NCBI GenBank assembly: GCA_025924655.1 | Contig: JAICHZ010000003.1 | Coordinates: 1-38,044, forward strand | Length of the DNA stretch: 38,044 nt | Reading direction: 5' to 3' | DNA from: Pseudonocardiaceae bacterium | GTDB taxonomy: Bacteria > Actinomycetota > Actinomycetes > Mycobacteriales > Pseudonocardiaceae | Shown here: positions 10,182 to 18,912 of the stretch, piece after piece | Layout: each line of letters starts with the position of its first letter | Position numbering within the stretch: position 1 is the stretch's first letter | The notes under the pieces: generated by a model | The model's input: only the letters and a program-made list of their open reading frames with translations | Database searches by the model: none | Told to the model about the DNA's origin: nothing | Position numbers and translations under genes: made by a program

Positions 10182-10934
10182 TCAGGCGCCGGCGGTCAGC
10201 TCGACCGGGCGTTGTCCGTCGGCCTTGGGAGACGAAGTGACCAACACTCCGTGCACGATGAGCCGCTCCCGAGCGGAGAACTGCGGGTTGCAGGTGGTCA
10301 GCGTGATCAGCCGGCTAACCGGAGTACGTCTTGGCTGGCCAGGAACCGGCGCGATCACATCGACCTGGTTGGGCAGCACGATCGTCTTGCCCACTACGTC
10401 CGCGTAGTGACCAGGCAGCGGTCCCACTCCTCGGCACTGTGGCTGCGCTCCCTTTCCGGCAGCCCAGCCGTCGGACTCGCCCCGCAGTGGCAGCACCCGG
10501 TAGACGTACCAGTGGTCCGCCGTCTCGATCACGATGGCGTCGCAGGAGGCCAGCAGGTCCAGGGAGTTGAACGGGGAGCCCTTGCCGACCCGGTGCCCGG
10601 CGACCCCGAAGTTGCCTACCTGGCCGGGCGACGCAGTGCCCTGATAGTGCCCCGGTCCAACCGCGAGGACATCCGGGTCGGTGCCCTCCAGGACGGTGAA
10701 CACGAAGTCGGGCCCGAAAGCGGGGACGTACATCTTGGCGATACCCGCGCCCTTGACCGGCCGGTCGACCACCCCGCGACCGTTGCTCCAGGTGTCATCC
10801 AGCTTGGCAGTGGCCTGGCGCTGCTTCTCAGCTGAGCTCCAGTCGGTGACGTAGGCCTCGTAGAAGACGAACAGCAGCACCACCAGGCCTGCTGTCAAGA
10901 GCAGCTCACCCAGGCCGCGGACGGTCGTCCGCAT
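10182..10934 (-). CDS. Class E sortase (start at 10934 within ORF 10182..11507)
   Basis: MRTTVRGLGELLLTAGLVVLLFVFYEAY; NFGVAGHRV; catalytic LITLTTCNPQFSARERLIVHG. Confidence 0.9.
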   Translation of the reverse strand: MRTTVRGLGELLLTAGLVVLLFVFYEAYVTDWSSAEKQRQATAKLDDTWSNGRGVVDRPVKGAGIAKMYVPAFGPDFVFTVLEGTDPDVLAVGPGHYQGTASPGQVGNFGVAGHRVGKGSPFNSLDLLASCDAIVIETADHWYVYRVLPLRGESDGWAAGKGAQPQCRGVGPLPGHYADVVGKTIVLPNQVDVIAPVPGQPRRTPVSRLITLTTCNPQFSARERLIVHGVLVTSSPKADGQRPVELTAGA

Positions 10935-11192
10935 GGGATCCCCGCGTCGGCGTGGTGGCGGCGAACCCCGGACCGGGGACAGCACATGGCTCACGAAACC
11001 TCCTCGCAGGACAGCGGCATCGTCCTCGCTCGCCGGAGAAGCCGGTACCGACGTCAACCCTGAACCCAGCACCGACGCCAGCACGGAGACGGTAGTGGGT
11101 GCCGTAACGTGTGCGCCGAGCGCCCCGCAATGGATGGTGCGGCCGCCACACATCCGCAGGTCGAACGAGCCGACGTCGAACGAGGAATGGCC

Positions 11193-11459
11193 ATGCCGAA
11201 GTCGAAGGTCCGCAAGAAGTCGGTCTACACCCCGCCGGCCGACGCGCTCGGCGCGACGAAGGTCCCCGTCGCGGGTCCCTCGCATCCGTTCTACGTCGCC
11301 GTGATGCTGGGATTGATGGTGCTTGGGCTGCTGTGGCTGGTGGTCAACTATCTCGCCATCGACAAGATCCCGCTGCTCAACAGCCTCGGCAACTGGAACT
11401 TCCTGATCGGTTTCACGTTGATGATCACCGGTCTGCTGATGACCATGCGCTGGCGCTGA
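11193..11459 (+). CDS. crgA: Cell division protein CrgA (start at 11193)
   Basis: MPKSKVRKKSVYTPPAD...HPFYVAVMLGLMVLGLLWLVVNYLA...NWNFLIGFTLMITGLLMTMRWR, two TM. Confidence 0.94.
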   Translation: MPKSKVRKKSVYTPPADALGATKVPVAGPSHPFYVAVMLGLMVLGLLWLVVNYLAIDKIPLLNSLGNWNFLIGFTLMITGLLMTMRWR

Positions 11460-11523
11460 ACTACACCAGTGGAATTCATCCCCACTGTGGGCAACTCCTG
11501 TGCACAACTCCGCGGGGGGATCT

Positions 11524-11587
11524 GTCGTGAACTCGACAGGACCGACGTTTTCATCGCGAAAAATGTCGGTACTGTCGAGTTCACGAC
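11524..11587. repeat. Palindromic repeat, copy 1 (64 bp)
   Basis: gtcgtgaactcgacaggaccgacgttttcatcgcgaaaaatgtcggtactgtcgagttcacgac; about 29-bp imperfect arms; between crgA and rhomboid 3' ends. Confidence 0.9.
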
Positions 11588-11595
11588 AGGCGACG

Positions 11596-12354
11596 CTAGT
11601 GGCGGCGCTGGGGGCCGTAGAGCATGGCAGCTGTGAGGGCGGTGCCGAAGGCCAGGCCGCCGAGGTGGCCGAGGATGGAGATGTTCGGCACGACGAAGCT
11701 GATGATCACGTTGAGCACGATGATGGTCAGTGCCGGGCGCGGGGACAGGCGTAACCGCATGAGTACCACAGCCAGGCCGCCCATCAGGCCGAATACCGCA
11801 CCCGACGCGCCCGCGGTGTCGGTCATCGGATTGGCGAACAGGTAGACCGTCAGCGAACCGCCGAGCAGCGATACCAGGTACACCACCAAGAAACGGACCC
11901 GGCCCAGCACCCGCTCAAGATCCCGCCCGATCACCCACAGCGCGATCATGTTGAAGGCCAGGTGCAGCGGCCCGATATGCAGGAAGCCGGAAGTGAGCAG
12001 CTGCCACCAGGCACCCTGCTCGACCGCCGCAGGCTGCAGCGCCCACTGCCCGAACAGCGGCGCTTGGGAGTTGTTGGACAGGCTGCCGGCTTGCACCACG
12101 GTGATGACGAAGACCGCGACGTTAATCGCGATAAGGACCGGAATCACCAGCGAGGAACCAGCCTGTGCCGCCCAGGCTACGGTGCTGGAACCCGGTCGCG
12201 ACCGGGCGTCCGCGGCGACGCAGTCCACGCACTGGGAGCCGATCGAGGCTTCGCGCAGGCAGGCGGGGCAAGCGGGCCGGTCGCAGCGGGTGCACCGCAC
12301 CGCAGTCTCGCGGCCCGGGTGCCGGGCACACACTGGACCGGCCATCGCTGTCAT
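11596..12354 (-). CDS. Rhomboid family intramembrane protease with N-terminal Cys-rich (B-box-like) zinc finger
   Basis: CARHPGRETAVRCTRCDRPACPACLREASIGSQCVDC; GASGAVFGLMGG (catalytic Ser); ISILGHLGGLAFG (catalytic His). Confidence 0.92.
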   Translation of the reverse strand: MTAMAGPVCARHPGRETAVRCTRCDRPACPACLREASIGSQCVDCVAADARSRPGSSTVAWAAQAGSSLVIPVLIAINVAVFVITVVQAGSLSNNSQAPLFGQWALQPAAVEQGAWWQLLTSGFLHIGPLHLAFNMIALWVIGRDLERVLGRVRFLVVYLVSLLGGSLTVYLFANPMTDTAGASGAVFGLMGGLAVVLMRLRLSPRPALTIIVLNVIISFVVPNISILGHLGGLAFGTALTAAMLYGPQRRH

Positions 12355-12890
12355 GCTCCGGCCGGCTCGACTGTCACCCGTTCGATCACGATGTTCTTGT
12401 CGGGACGGTCCCCGCGGGTCGGCGTGGTCGCGATCTTGTCCACCACGCTGCGGGATTCCTGGTCGGCTACCTCGCCGAAGATGGTGTGCTTGCGATTGAG
12501 GTGTGTCGGGGTGCTGACGGTGATGAAGAACTGCGAGCCATTGGTGTTCGGACCTGCGTTGGCCATCGCCAGCAGGTAGGGCCGGTTGAACTGCAGATCC
12601 GGATGCGGCTCGTCGCCGAAGCGATAGCCGGGTCCGCCCCGTCCGGTACCGGTCGGGTCCCCACCTTGGATCATGAAGCCCTTGATCACCCGGTGGAACA
12701 CCGAGCCGTCATAGAACGGTCCAGACCGCTGCCCCTTGGCGTTGTTCTGGGAGTAGTCCTTGCTGCCCTCGGCGAGGCCCACGAAGTTGGCCACGGTCTT
12801 CGGGGCATGGGTCGGGAAGAGGGTGATGCGGATGTCACCCTCGCTGGTGTGCAGGACGACCTGCGTCTCGTCTGTCGTGCGTTCAGTCAC
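12351..12890 (-). CDS. ppiA: Cyclophilin-type peptidyl-prolyl cis-trans isomerase (GTG at 12890; ORF open to 12923)
   Basis: FYDGSVFHRVIKGFMIQGGDPTGTGRGGPGYRF, NTNGSQFFITV; overlaps rhomboid start. Confidence 0.93.
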   Translation of the reverse strand: MTERTTDETQVVLHTSEGDIRITLFPTHAPKTVANFVGLAEGSKDYSQNNAKGQRSGPFYDGSVFHRVIKGFMIQGGDPTGTGRGGPGYRFGDEPHPDLQFNRPYLLAMANAGPNTNGSQFFITVSTPTHLNRKHTIFGEVADQESRSVVDKIATTPTRGDRPDKNIVIERVTVEPAGA

Positions 12891-13025
12891 TGGACCATCC
12901 TGCCAGACCGCCCTGTTGGGCAACGGTCGTTCGGTTGCGGACGCGGCAGGATGGGCATATCTAGTTCAGATCGACGATACCGAGCAGCCACGCAGCGACG
13001 GCGACAATCATGAAGGGCTAAGGAT

Positions 13026-13274
13026 GTGAACGAGGCGAAGATGCAGGGCTCCATCCGTCGCTGGCGGTGGGTGGTTCCGCTGTTGCTCGGGATCGCAGGT
13101 GTCGCCGGCGTAGTGCTGCGCAACCGCCGGCAGCCACGGCTCGATCCCGAGTGGTTGACGGCCCGGCAGGTCGAGCGGGGGTCTGGGCAGTACCGCGACC
13201 AAGTGGCCACCGGGCAGTCTCCGACCGGCAACGGCGTCGTCCGCGCGCAACGTCCTTCGGCCGGCAACGACTGA
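13026..13274 (+). CDS. Small conserved-type membrane protein
   Basis: GTG start; MNEAKMQGSIRRWRWVVPLLLGIAGVAGVVLRNRRQPRLDPEWLTARQVERG; one TM. Confidence 0.65.
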   Translation: MNEAKMQGSIRRWRWVVPLLLGIAGVAGVVLRNRRQPRLDPEWLTARQVERGSGQYRDQVATGQSPTGNGVVRAQRPSAGND

Positions 13275-13313
13275 GCGCACCGCGCAACTCACCGGCTTAG
13301 CGACCCCAGCGGC

Positions 13314-13883
13314 CTACCGACCCAGGGCGGCGATCACCTGCTCGGCGATCCGGCGGGCGCCGATCGTCTGCCGCTGGTTGGTCGTGACTACCACGGCGCT
13401 GCCCTGCCGGCTGACCGCGAACACCGCTCCATCGGCGGTCGGTTGTGAGCCGCCGGACCAGCCACCGGGAAGCTCGGCGAGATCGGAGCTGGCGACCGGG
13501 GCGGCAGCGTCGACGGTTGCTCGCGCCACCTGCGGCGTGGTCGCGATGATCCAGGTCCGTAGCTGCACCGTGCCGTTGGCTGCGTAGAAGAAACAGGCCG
13601 GCTCCGGCCGGTCTGGGCCGGTGTCGGAGATCCGTACCGCGACGACCCGCTCGCCGTTGGCCGCCTGTACCGCCGCCGCAGGCAGATAGCGGCACGGCCC
13701 TTCGGCCATCGGCTGCGGTGCCTGCACCGGCTGGACCGCCGTGGGGGACGTCGGGACCGTGGGCCCGGCATGATCGATCGACGGTGGGGCGACGGGTCGA
13801 TCGCTACAGGCGACGGCCGCGAAGGAGAGCAGTCCAGCCACAAAGGCGACGATGACCGGCCTGCGACGGCGCGCTGCTGACAT
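13314..13883 (-). CDS. Putative lipoprotein (DUF2020-like, tentative)
   Basis: Signal peptide with lipobox-like FAAVAC|SD; secreted domain with GPCRYLPAAAVQAANGE. Confidence 0.7.
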   Translation of the reverse strand: MSAARRRRPVIVAFVAGLLSFAAVACSDRPVAPPSIDHAGPTVPTSPTAVQPVQAPQPMAEGPCRYLPAAAVQAANGERVVAVRISDTGPDRPEPACFFYAANGTVQLRTWIIATTPQVARATVDAAAPVASSDLAELPGGWSGGSQPTADGAVFAVSRQGSAVVVTTNQRQTIGARRIAEQVIAALGR

Positions 13884-14159
13884 GGCGCGGCGCAGTCAAT
13901 CATGTCTGCGGCGGTGCGCTCTGCGCGGGCCACGATCAGTGCTCCGCGAACCGCTGATTCCTGCTCCGCAAGCTCAATAGTTACCAACTGTAACCGGCCT
14001 GACGCCTATTTGTCCTATCTGAGGCATCTGTTCCCACCGTCGTCTTGTCGATATCTACGCTGCGTGTGACTTCCAGCAGTTTCGGCGGTGAGGCGGCCAC
14101 CGTTCGGGGAGTAGTCGGGGTGGCGGTCGTATCTGCGTCGACTCCCACGTCGTTGAGCC

Positions 14160-14299
14160 GGTACCTGGATGCCCGGAGATCGGCCACCACACGGTGGAGT
14201 CGGAGCGTCTACTGCCAGGTACGAGGGATCCACGGCCGCGAGGGGAAGGCCGTACCGCCCTCTCGCGGAGAGATCTCGAACGAGGAGGAACACCGGAAC
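14160..14299 (+). promoter_or_regulatory. Putative structured 5' leader of the LAQTG protein gene
   Basis: gtacctgg (14161-14168)/ccaggtac (14215-14222) enclosing ccacc-acac-ggtgg; second stem ccgcgagggg (14236-14245)/ccctctcgcgg (14258-14268); no known riboswitch family recognised. Confidence 0.4.
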
Positions 14300-15781
14300 A
14301 TGACGTCACGCACACCCAGGAGGCACCGCCGCCTGGCTCTCATGGCCGCCGGCACGGCAGCCGCGATGGTTTTGCTGCCGGGTGCTGCCTCTGCGCAGGT
14401 GGTCCACTCCGTGCAGAAAATCGTCGGCACGACCGCAGATCCCACGGTGCCCAGTCCCAACGTCCCTAGTACGCCACAAATCACTGAGCCTGGCGGTGGC
14501 GCTCCTAACGCCCCCGGTGTCGGGGGCCTTCCGCTCGATCCCACCACCCTGATCCCCAGCCTCGGTGGCAACAGCTCGGGTCCGACTGATCTACTCGGCC
14601 ACCACGATGGCCGTGACGGTGACCACCACGACGGTGACCACCACGATGGTGACCACCACGGCGGTGACATCGAGCACCGTGATGACACCTCGGGCAGCCA
14701 CGAGATCGACGACCCGGAGCCACCGGACCACGCCTCTGGCGCTGTCGCGCGGCTCGATCTGCTCAGGGCGCACCTGCTCGACCTCACCAGGTACAACGGC
14801 ACCATCGAGGACAACGGGGATGCACACTCCGACTCGACGGTTCTGGGTCTGGGTGGCAGCCGGATCATCGGCTCTAGCGCATCTTCGAGGGACCACAACC
14901 GAGAAGGCGACAACGGCGACGCCCTCAAGCTTTGTGGCACCACCAGTGGCCTGCTCTGCCTGAGCCTGCTCTACCACAACGCTGTGGCCACCGAGGATCA
15001 CGACTCGTCGCTCGCCGCTGCCCGCGGTGGCGTGGCGGCGTTGTGTCTGGGCGGTCACAACAAGGACACCACAGCCTCTTACGAGTGCAACGGCATCCTG
15101 TCCCTGGGCGTTGCCGAGGGCCTCGGCATTGCCGAGCGTGACAAGGAGCACGGCCACACCAAGGCCGACTCCGCCAACGAGCTGCTCAACCTCTGCCTGG
15201 GCAAGCGCGACAAGCTGACCACGCCGTGTGAGGGTCTTGGTGTGCAGGCCGTGCATGCAGATTCCAAGTCGAGGTCGGAGAAGCCGGAGACCGAGCGTCA
15301 CTCGTTCCTGCTCGGGATCGACAGCAACGGCCATTCCACCTTCCTGGGTGACCAGGACTCGGCGCTGGGTCTGCCGAACGATTGTGGTGACTCCGCGCTG
15401 CTCTGCCTGCTGCTCAACCAGGGCAAGTCGGTCATCTTCCACAACCCCAAGGGCGCTGGCAGTGCGGTGGAGGCTCTGCGTCTCAGCGTGCTGAACCGGG
15501 TCCTGCTGGTTGTTCTTGGCCAGGCCGAGACGCTTGCGCACGAGACCAACGAGAACGGCAACGGCAACGATCACCACAACAAGGGCGAGGACCACGGCAA
15601 CAAGGGCGAGGACCACGGCAATAAGGGCGAGGACCACGGCAACGGTGAGAACCACGGCCCGGAACTTGCCCAGACTGGAGCCGATGTCGCTGGGTTGCTC
15701 GCTGGTGGCTTCCTGCTCACTGGGTTGGGTGCGCTGACTGTGGCTGGTACCCGTCGTCGGGTGGGCAAGCACACCGGCTGA
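14300..15781 (+). CDS. His/Asp-rich LAQTG-anchored cell-surface protein
   Basis: Signal peptide MTSRTPRRHRRLALMAAGTAAAMVLLPGAASAQ; HHDGRDGDHHDGDHHDGDHHGGD; repeated NKGEDHG; C-terminal LAQTG + TM + RRRVGKHTG sorting signal. Confidence 0.85.
   Translation: MTSRTPRRHRRLALMAAGTAAAMVLLPGAASAQVVHSVQKIVGTTADPTVPSPNVPSTPQITEPGGGAPNAPGVGGLPLDPTTLIPSLGGNSSGPTDLLGHHDGRDGDHHDGDHHDGDHHGGDIEHRDDTSGSHEIDDPEPPDHASGAVARLDLLRAHLLDLTRYNGTIEDNGDAHSDSTVLGLGGSRIIGSSASSRDHNREGDNGDALKLCGTTSGLLCLSLLYHNAVATEDHDSSLAAARGGVAALCLGGHNKDTTASYECNGILSLGVAEGLGIAERDKEHGHTKADSANELLNLCLGKRDKLTTPCEGLGVQAVHADSKSRSEKPETERHSFLLGIDSNGHSTFLGDQDSALGLPNDCGDSALLCLLLNQGKSVIFHNPKGAGSAVEALRLSVLNRVLLVVLGQAETLAHETNENGNGNDHHNKGEDHGNKGEDHGNKGEDHGNGENHGPELAQTGADVAGLLAGGFLLTGLGALTVAGTRRRVGKHTG
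14618..14668 (+). repeat. 15-nt tandem repeat encoding GDHHD/G units
   Basis: ggtgaccaccacgac / ggtgaccaccacgat / ggtgaccaccacggc / ggtgac. Confidence 0.9.
15578..15640 (+). repeat. 21-nt tandem repeat, three units, encoding NKGEDHG
   Basis: aacaagggcgaggaccacggc twice, then aataagggcgaggaccacggc. Confidence 0.93.
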
Positions 15782-15810
15782 GTGCACAGCAGTCTGACGA
15801 TTACACCTTC

Positions 15811-15845
15811 AGCGGGGGCCGGCGAGCAATTCGCCGGCCCCCGCT
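15811..15845 (+). terminator. Strong hairpin downstream of the LAQTG gene
   Basis: agcgggggccggcga-gcaat-tcgccggcccccgct, 15-bp perfect arms, 5-nt loop, 30 nt after stop. Confidence 0.75.
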
Positions 15846-15886
15846 GGCATGTTGACCCCCCTGTCCCCAGTACGATCGGCGCCCTC

Positions 15887-16468
15887 ATGAATACCTTGAT
15901 CTCTAAGCTGCCCTGGGTCTCCCGGTTGCAAAGCCGACCGATCCCCGCGCTGATCGGTGTCGTGGCTCTCGTGCTGGCCGTGGTGTGCGGGGTGATCGCT
16001 TTGGTGAGTCGCGGCAGCGTCAGTGGCGCGGTCGATACCCATGAGGTGGTCAATGCTGCTGGCCAGTACCGCTTCGATGCCCCCACCGGGTGGTCGACCA
16101 CCCAACAAGGCCGCACCACCACGGTGACCAGTCCGGATCAGGCAACCGTGATCACGCTCGGCGTCGGTCGTCCCGGACCGATTCCGGTGGCCGGCACCTT
16201 GTTCTTCCAGCAGGTGGCCGGCAACTACCACGACGTGCAGGTGATCCCGCCGGAAGCCAAGCAGGTGGGACCGCAGCCAGCGCTGATATACGGTGGGATC
16301 GGGAACAATGCCAACAACACCCAGATCCGTTTCCTGGCGATCACCGTCCAGAACGATCCCACGAACTATGGCATCGCGGTCTTCACCGCGGCGGCCTCCG
16401 ACCCGGCGGTAGTCCTCCCACCGGTGAACCAGGTCGTCGAATCGTTCCGAGCGCTGCCCACGAAGTAA
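15887..16468 (+). CDS. Single-TM hypothetical secreted-domain protein
   Basis: MNTLISKLPWVSRLQ...IPALIGVVALVLAVVCGVIALVS then globular domain AAGQYRFDAPTGWSTTQQG. Confidence 0.75.
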   Translation: MNTLISKLPWVSRLQSRPIPALIGVVALVLAVVCGVIALVSRGSVSGAVDTHEVVNAAGQYRFDAPTGWSTTQQGRTTTVTSPDQATVITLGVGRPGPIPVAGTLFFQQVAGNYHDVQVIPPEAKQVGPQPALIYGGIGNNANNTQIRFLAITVQNDPTNYGIAVFTAAASDPAVVLPPVNQVVESFRALPTK

Positions 16469-16472
16469 CCCG

Positions 16473-18179
16473 TCACCTGATGTCGATCGGGGTGGCCACG
16501 GTCGTCTCATCGATGTCGGACGTGCGCACGGTCACCCTGATCTGCCACGTCCCGCTGTAGGGCAGTTGTACCGCCTGGGCGACATACTCGCCCGGTCCGG
16601 TGTGCTGCAGCGCGACCGGGAAGGGGCCGAGCTGCCGCACGGTCAGAGTGCTGCGCAGCTCGGCCACGTCGTGTGGTTCCCCGTCGGGGTCTTCGACTGT
16701 GATGCGCACTGTGTTCGGCCCGGCAGCGGCCGGATCGACATCCACCATGAGCTGGCCACGCCCGTTGGGCCCGCCGGTGTCGTAGCGGATGACGCGGTGG
16801 ACCGGCCCCGGCGGGGCGGCAGTCGCGGTTCGACCGGGTTCGGCGTTGACCAGCAGCGCGGTGACGCTGAGTATGACGGCACCCAGCGCGGCTTCGACGA
16901 GCACGCTGCGCCGCAGCGTTGTGGTGAGTGGCAATCGGTGCCAGAACACCGTTACGCCGTTCCGAGCCGCCTGATGCGACCGCAGGGCAACCAGGAGCAT
17001 GACGGCGACAATGCCGAGCTTCACCAGCAGCAGCCGACCGTAGTCGGTGGAGCCGAACGCTGCCCAGCTCCCGAGCTGGCGCCACGACTGGTAGCTCCCG
17101 GTGGCGATGAGGATCACAATCGAGCCGGTCGCGATCGAGGAGAACCGGTGCACGGCAAGCTCGGGTGCCGCTGGGGTGGTGGCTTTCGTGGTGCCCGCCG
17201 GGCGCAGGGTCACCACGAGGGTGGCCAGGCCGCCGAGCCACAGGCCCATGGTCAGCAGATGCACGACGTCTACCGGCAACGCCACCGCAGGTTGCAGGCC
17301 CACCGCTGCGTGATCCGCGGCGGCCCAGGTGCAGGCTAAGCCGGCTGCCAGTGCCACGCCGAGCGCACCGAAGTACGCTCGCCCCCGCCGCTGGAGGTGC
17401 CCCAGCCAGGCGCACAACAGCACCAGGTAGCCGCCCGCCAGGGCCAGCAACAGCAGCCGTGCGGTCAATGCGGCACCCAACCGGCTGTCCAAGGTCTCCG
17501 AGACGATCGCGGAGTCGAAGACTCGATCAAGACCGAGGCCGTTGCCGTAGGGTCCCTGCAGCAGCAGCGTCGCGATGCTCGTGGCCAGCAAGCCGGCCCA
17601 GCCGACCAGCATGACGCGGCGGACGTCGCGTCTGGCGATCGCGCCGGGCCAGCAGAGCAGGACGAACGCGATCGACCCCACCAGCAATGCATAGGAGGCG
17701 AACGCCGCCGCCCGGACGATGCCGTAGACCACCCCCACCGCGCGGCTGCCCCGCGGCTGCGCGGCGGCTGGTGCCCGGCTCGCCGAGGGATGACCCACCG
17801 AGAAGGTGAAGGCACCTGCCACCGGATGCGAGTCGGCCGAGATCACCCGCCAGGACACGGTGAATGTGCCCTGCGGTTGCCTATCGCCGCGAACCAGGCC
17901 CACTCCCACCGTGGTGGAGCGACCCAGCGCAGCGGCATGGCCGTTGTCCACCTCGGCACCATCCGGCCCGAAGACCCGGACCCCATCGGCCGCCACCACC
18001 ACCGGCTCACCGAACGTCAGCGACACCGTGGCAGGCGCAGTGGCCACCACCGCGCCTGCCACGGGATCGGTGGAGATCAGCACCGCGTGCGCGGAGGCCG
18101 GACCGGTGCCGGCAAGTAGCCCGAACACCGCGCACAGCACCGCCACGGCGGATACTCGCAGCGCTCGCCGACAAGGCAC
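16473..18179 (-). CDS. Copper resistance CopC-CopD fusion protein
   Basis: CopC-like SAHAVLISTDPVAGAVVATAPATVSLTFGEPV after signal peptide; polytopic CopD region with DVVHLLTMGLWLGGLATLV. Confidence 0.9.
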   Translation of the reverse strand: MPCRRALRVSAVAVLCAVFGLLAGTGPASAHAVLISTDPVAGAVVATAPATVSLTFGEPVVVAADGVRVFGPDGAEVDNGHAAALGRSTTVGVGLVRGDRQPQGTFTVSWRVISADSHPVAGAFTFSVGHPSASRAPAAAQPRGSRAVGVVYGIVRAAAFASYALLVGSIAFVLLCWPGAIARRDVRRVMLVGWAGLLATSIATLLLQGPYGNGLGLDRVFDSAIVSETLDSRLGAALTARLLLLALAGGYLVLLCAWLGHLQRRGRAYFGALGVALAAGLACTWAAADHAAVGLQPAVALPVDVVHLLTMGLWLGGLATLVVTLRPAGTTKATTPAAPELAVHRFSSIATGSIVILIATGSYQSWRQLGSWAAFGSTDYGRLLLVKLGIVAVMLLVALRSHQAARNGVTVFWHRLPLTTTLRRSVLVEAALGAVILSVTALLVNAEPGRTATAAPPGPVHRVIRYDTGGPNGRGQLMVDVDPAAAGPNTVRITVEDPDGEPHDVAELRSTLTVRQLGPFPVALQHTGPGEYVAQAVQLPYSGTWQIRVTVRTSDIDETTVATPIDIR

Positions 18180-18188
18180 TGGCAGGGC

Positions 18189-18890
18189 TCAGCCAGCGGC
18201 CGCGTTACGCCGGTTTCGCAGTCCGACGACGATGCCGATGGTTCCCAGCACGATCCCGGCAATGCCGAGCGCCACGCCCCAGATGCCCGTCGAGGAACCG
18301 GCGTCGCTGCTTGTGGTGGCCGCCGAATTGGTGTCGGCCGGAGTCAGCGCGAGCACCGGGGCGGGGTGGTCCGGCTCAGGCGCCCCCTTGGGGGCGGTAT
18401 CGATCCATCGCACTACTTCACCGTTGTCGTAAGTCTGCAAAGCCTTGAACACCAACTCATCGGTGTCGGTCGGCAACGGTCCCATCGACACGTCGAACTC
18501 TTCGAACGATCCAGGCGGAATCTTGCCGCTCGTCCAGGTGATCTTCGAGACAGCTTCGGTGACCTGCCCATCGTCGGTGGTGATCGGTTTCGTCAGCGTG
18601 GTCTTCTGCACGGTCGAGGTCCAGCCGGGCACAGCCCGGGTCTGCACCGACGCGATCGGGTGGTCGATGGGAAGATCTACTTCGAGTTGGGTGGTGGCCG
18701 CGTCGTCGCGCTCGTTGGGGACCCGGAAGGAGACCTTGGTGTAGCTGCCCTGTTTCGCGGTATGGGGGTTCACCGTGACGTGCGCCCACGCGACACCGGC
18801 GAGGGTGAGCAGCGCCACGGCACAGACGGCGCCGATCGCGGCAATCCGTCGTACCAGTCGATGCCCCAACCGCCAACGGACCATCACCAT
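18189..18890 (-). CDS. YcnI family (DUF1775) protein
   Basis: AWAHVTVNPHTAKQGSYTKVSFRVPNERDDAATTQLEVDLP; C-terminal TM; adjacent to copCD. Confidence 0.9.
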   Translation of the reverse strand: MVMVRWRLGHRLVRRIAAIGAVCAVALLTLAGVAWAHVTVNPHTAKQGSYTKVSFRVPNERDDAATTQLEVDLPIDHPIASVQTRAVPGWTSTVQKTTLTKPITTDDGQVTEAVSKITWTSGKIPPGSFEEFDVSMGPLPTDTDELVFKALQTYDNGEVVRWIDTAPKGAPEPDHPAPVLALTPADTNSAATTSSDAGSSTGIWGVALGIAGIVLGTIGIVVGLRNRRNAAAG

Positions 18891-18912
18891 GTCGCAATCT
18901 CCCCGTAGCGGC

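Noticed and set aside
14100-14300. c-di-AMP (ydaO) riboswitch in the LAQTG leader
   Set aside because: Conserved ydaO motifs (e.g. GGGGUGAAUCC, GCCCGAAUCCGUCAG) not seen; left as an unclassified structured leader.
14600-14670. Short tandem repeats resembling a CRISPR
   Set aside because: Contiguous coding repeats without spacers, in frame within a surface protein.
14591-15787. 398-aa minus-strand ORF opposite the LAQTG gene
   Set aside because: VVVTVVVVTV repeats are the antisense of the HHDGD/KGEDHG repeats; the plus strand has signal peptide, RBS and sorting signal.
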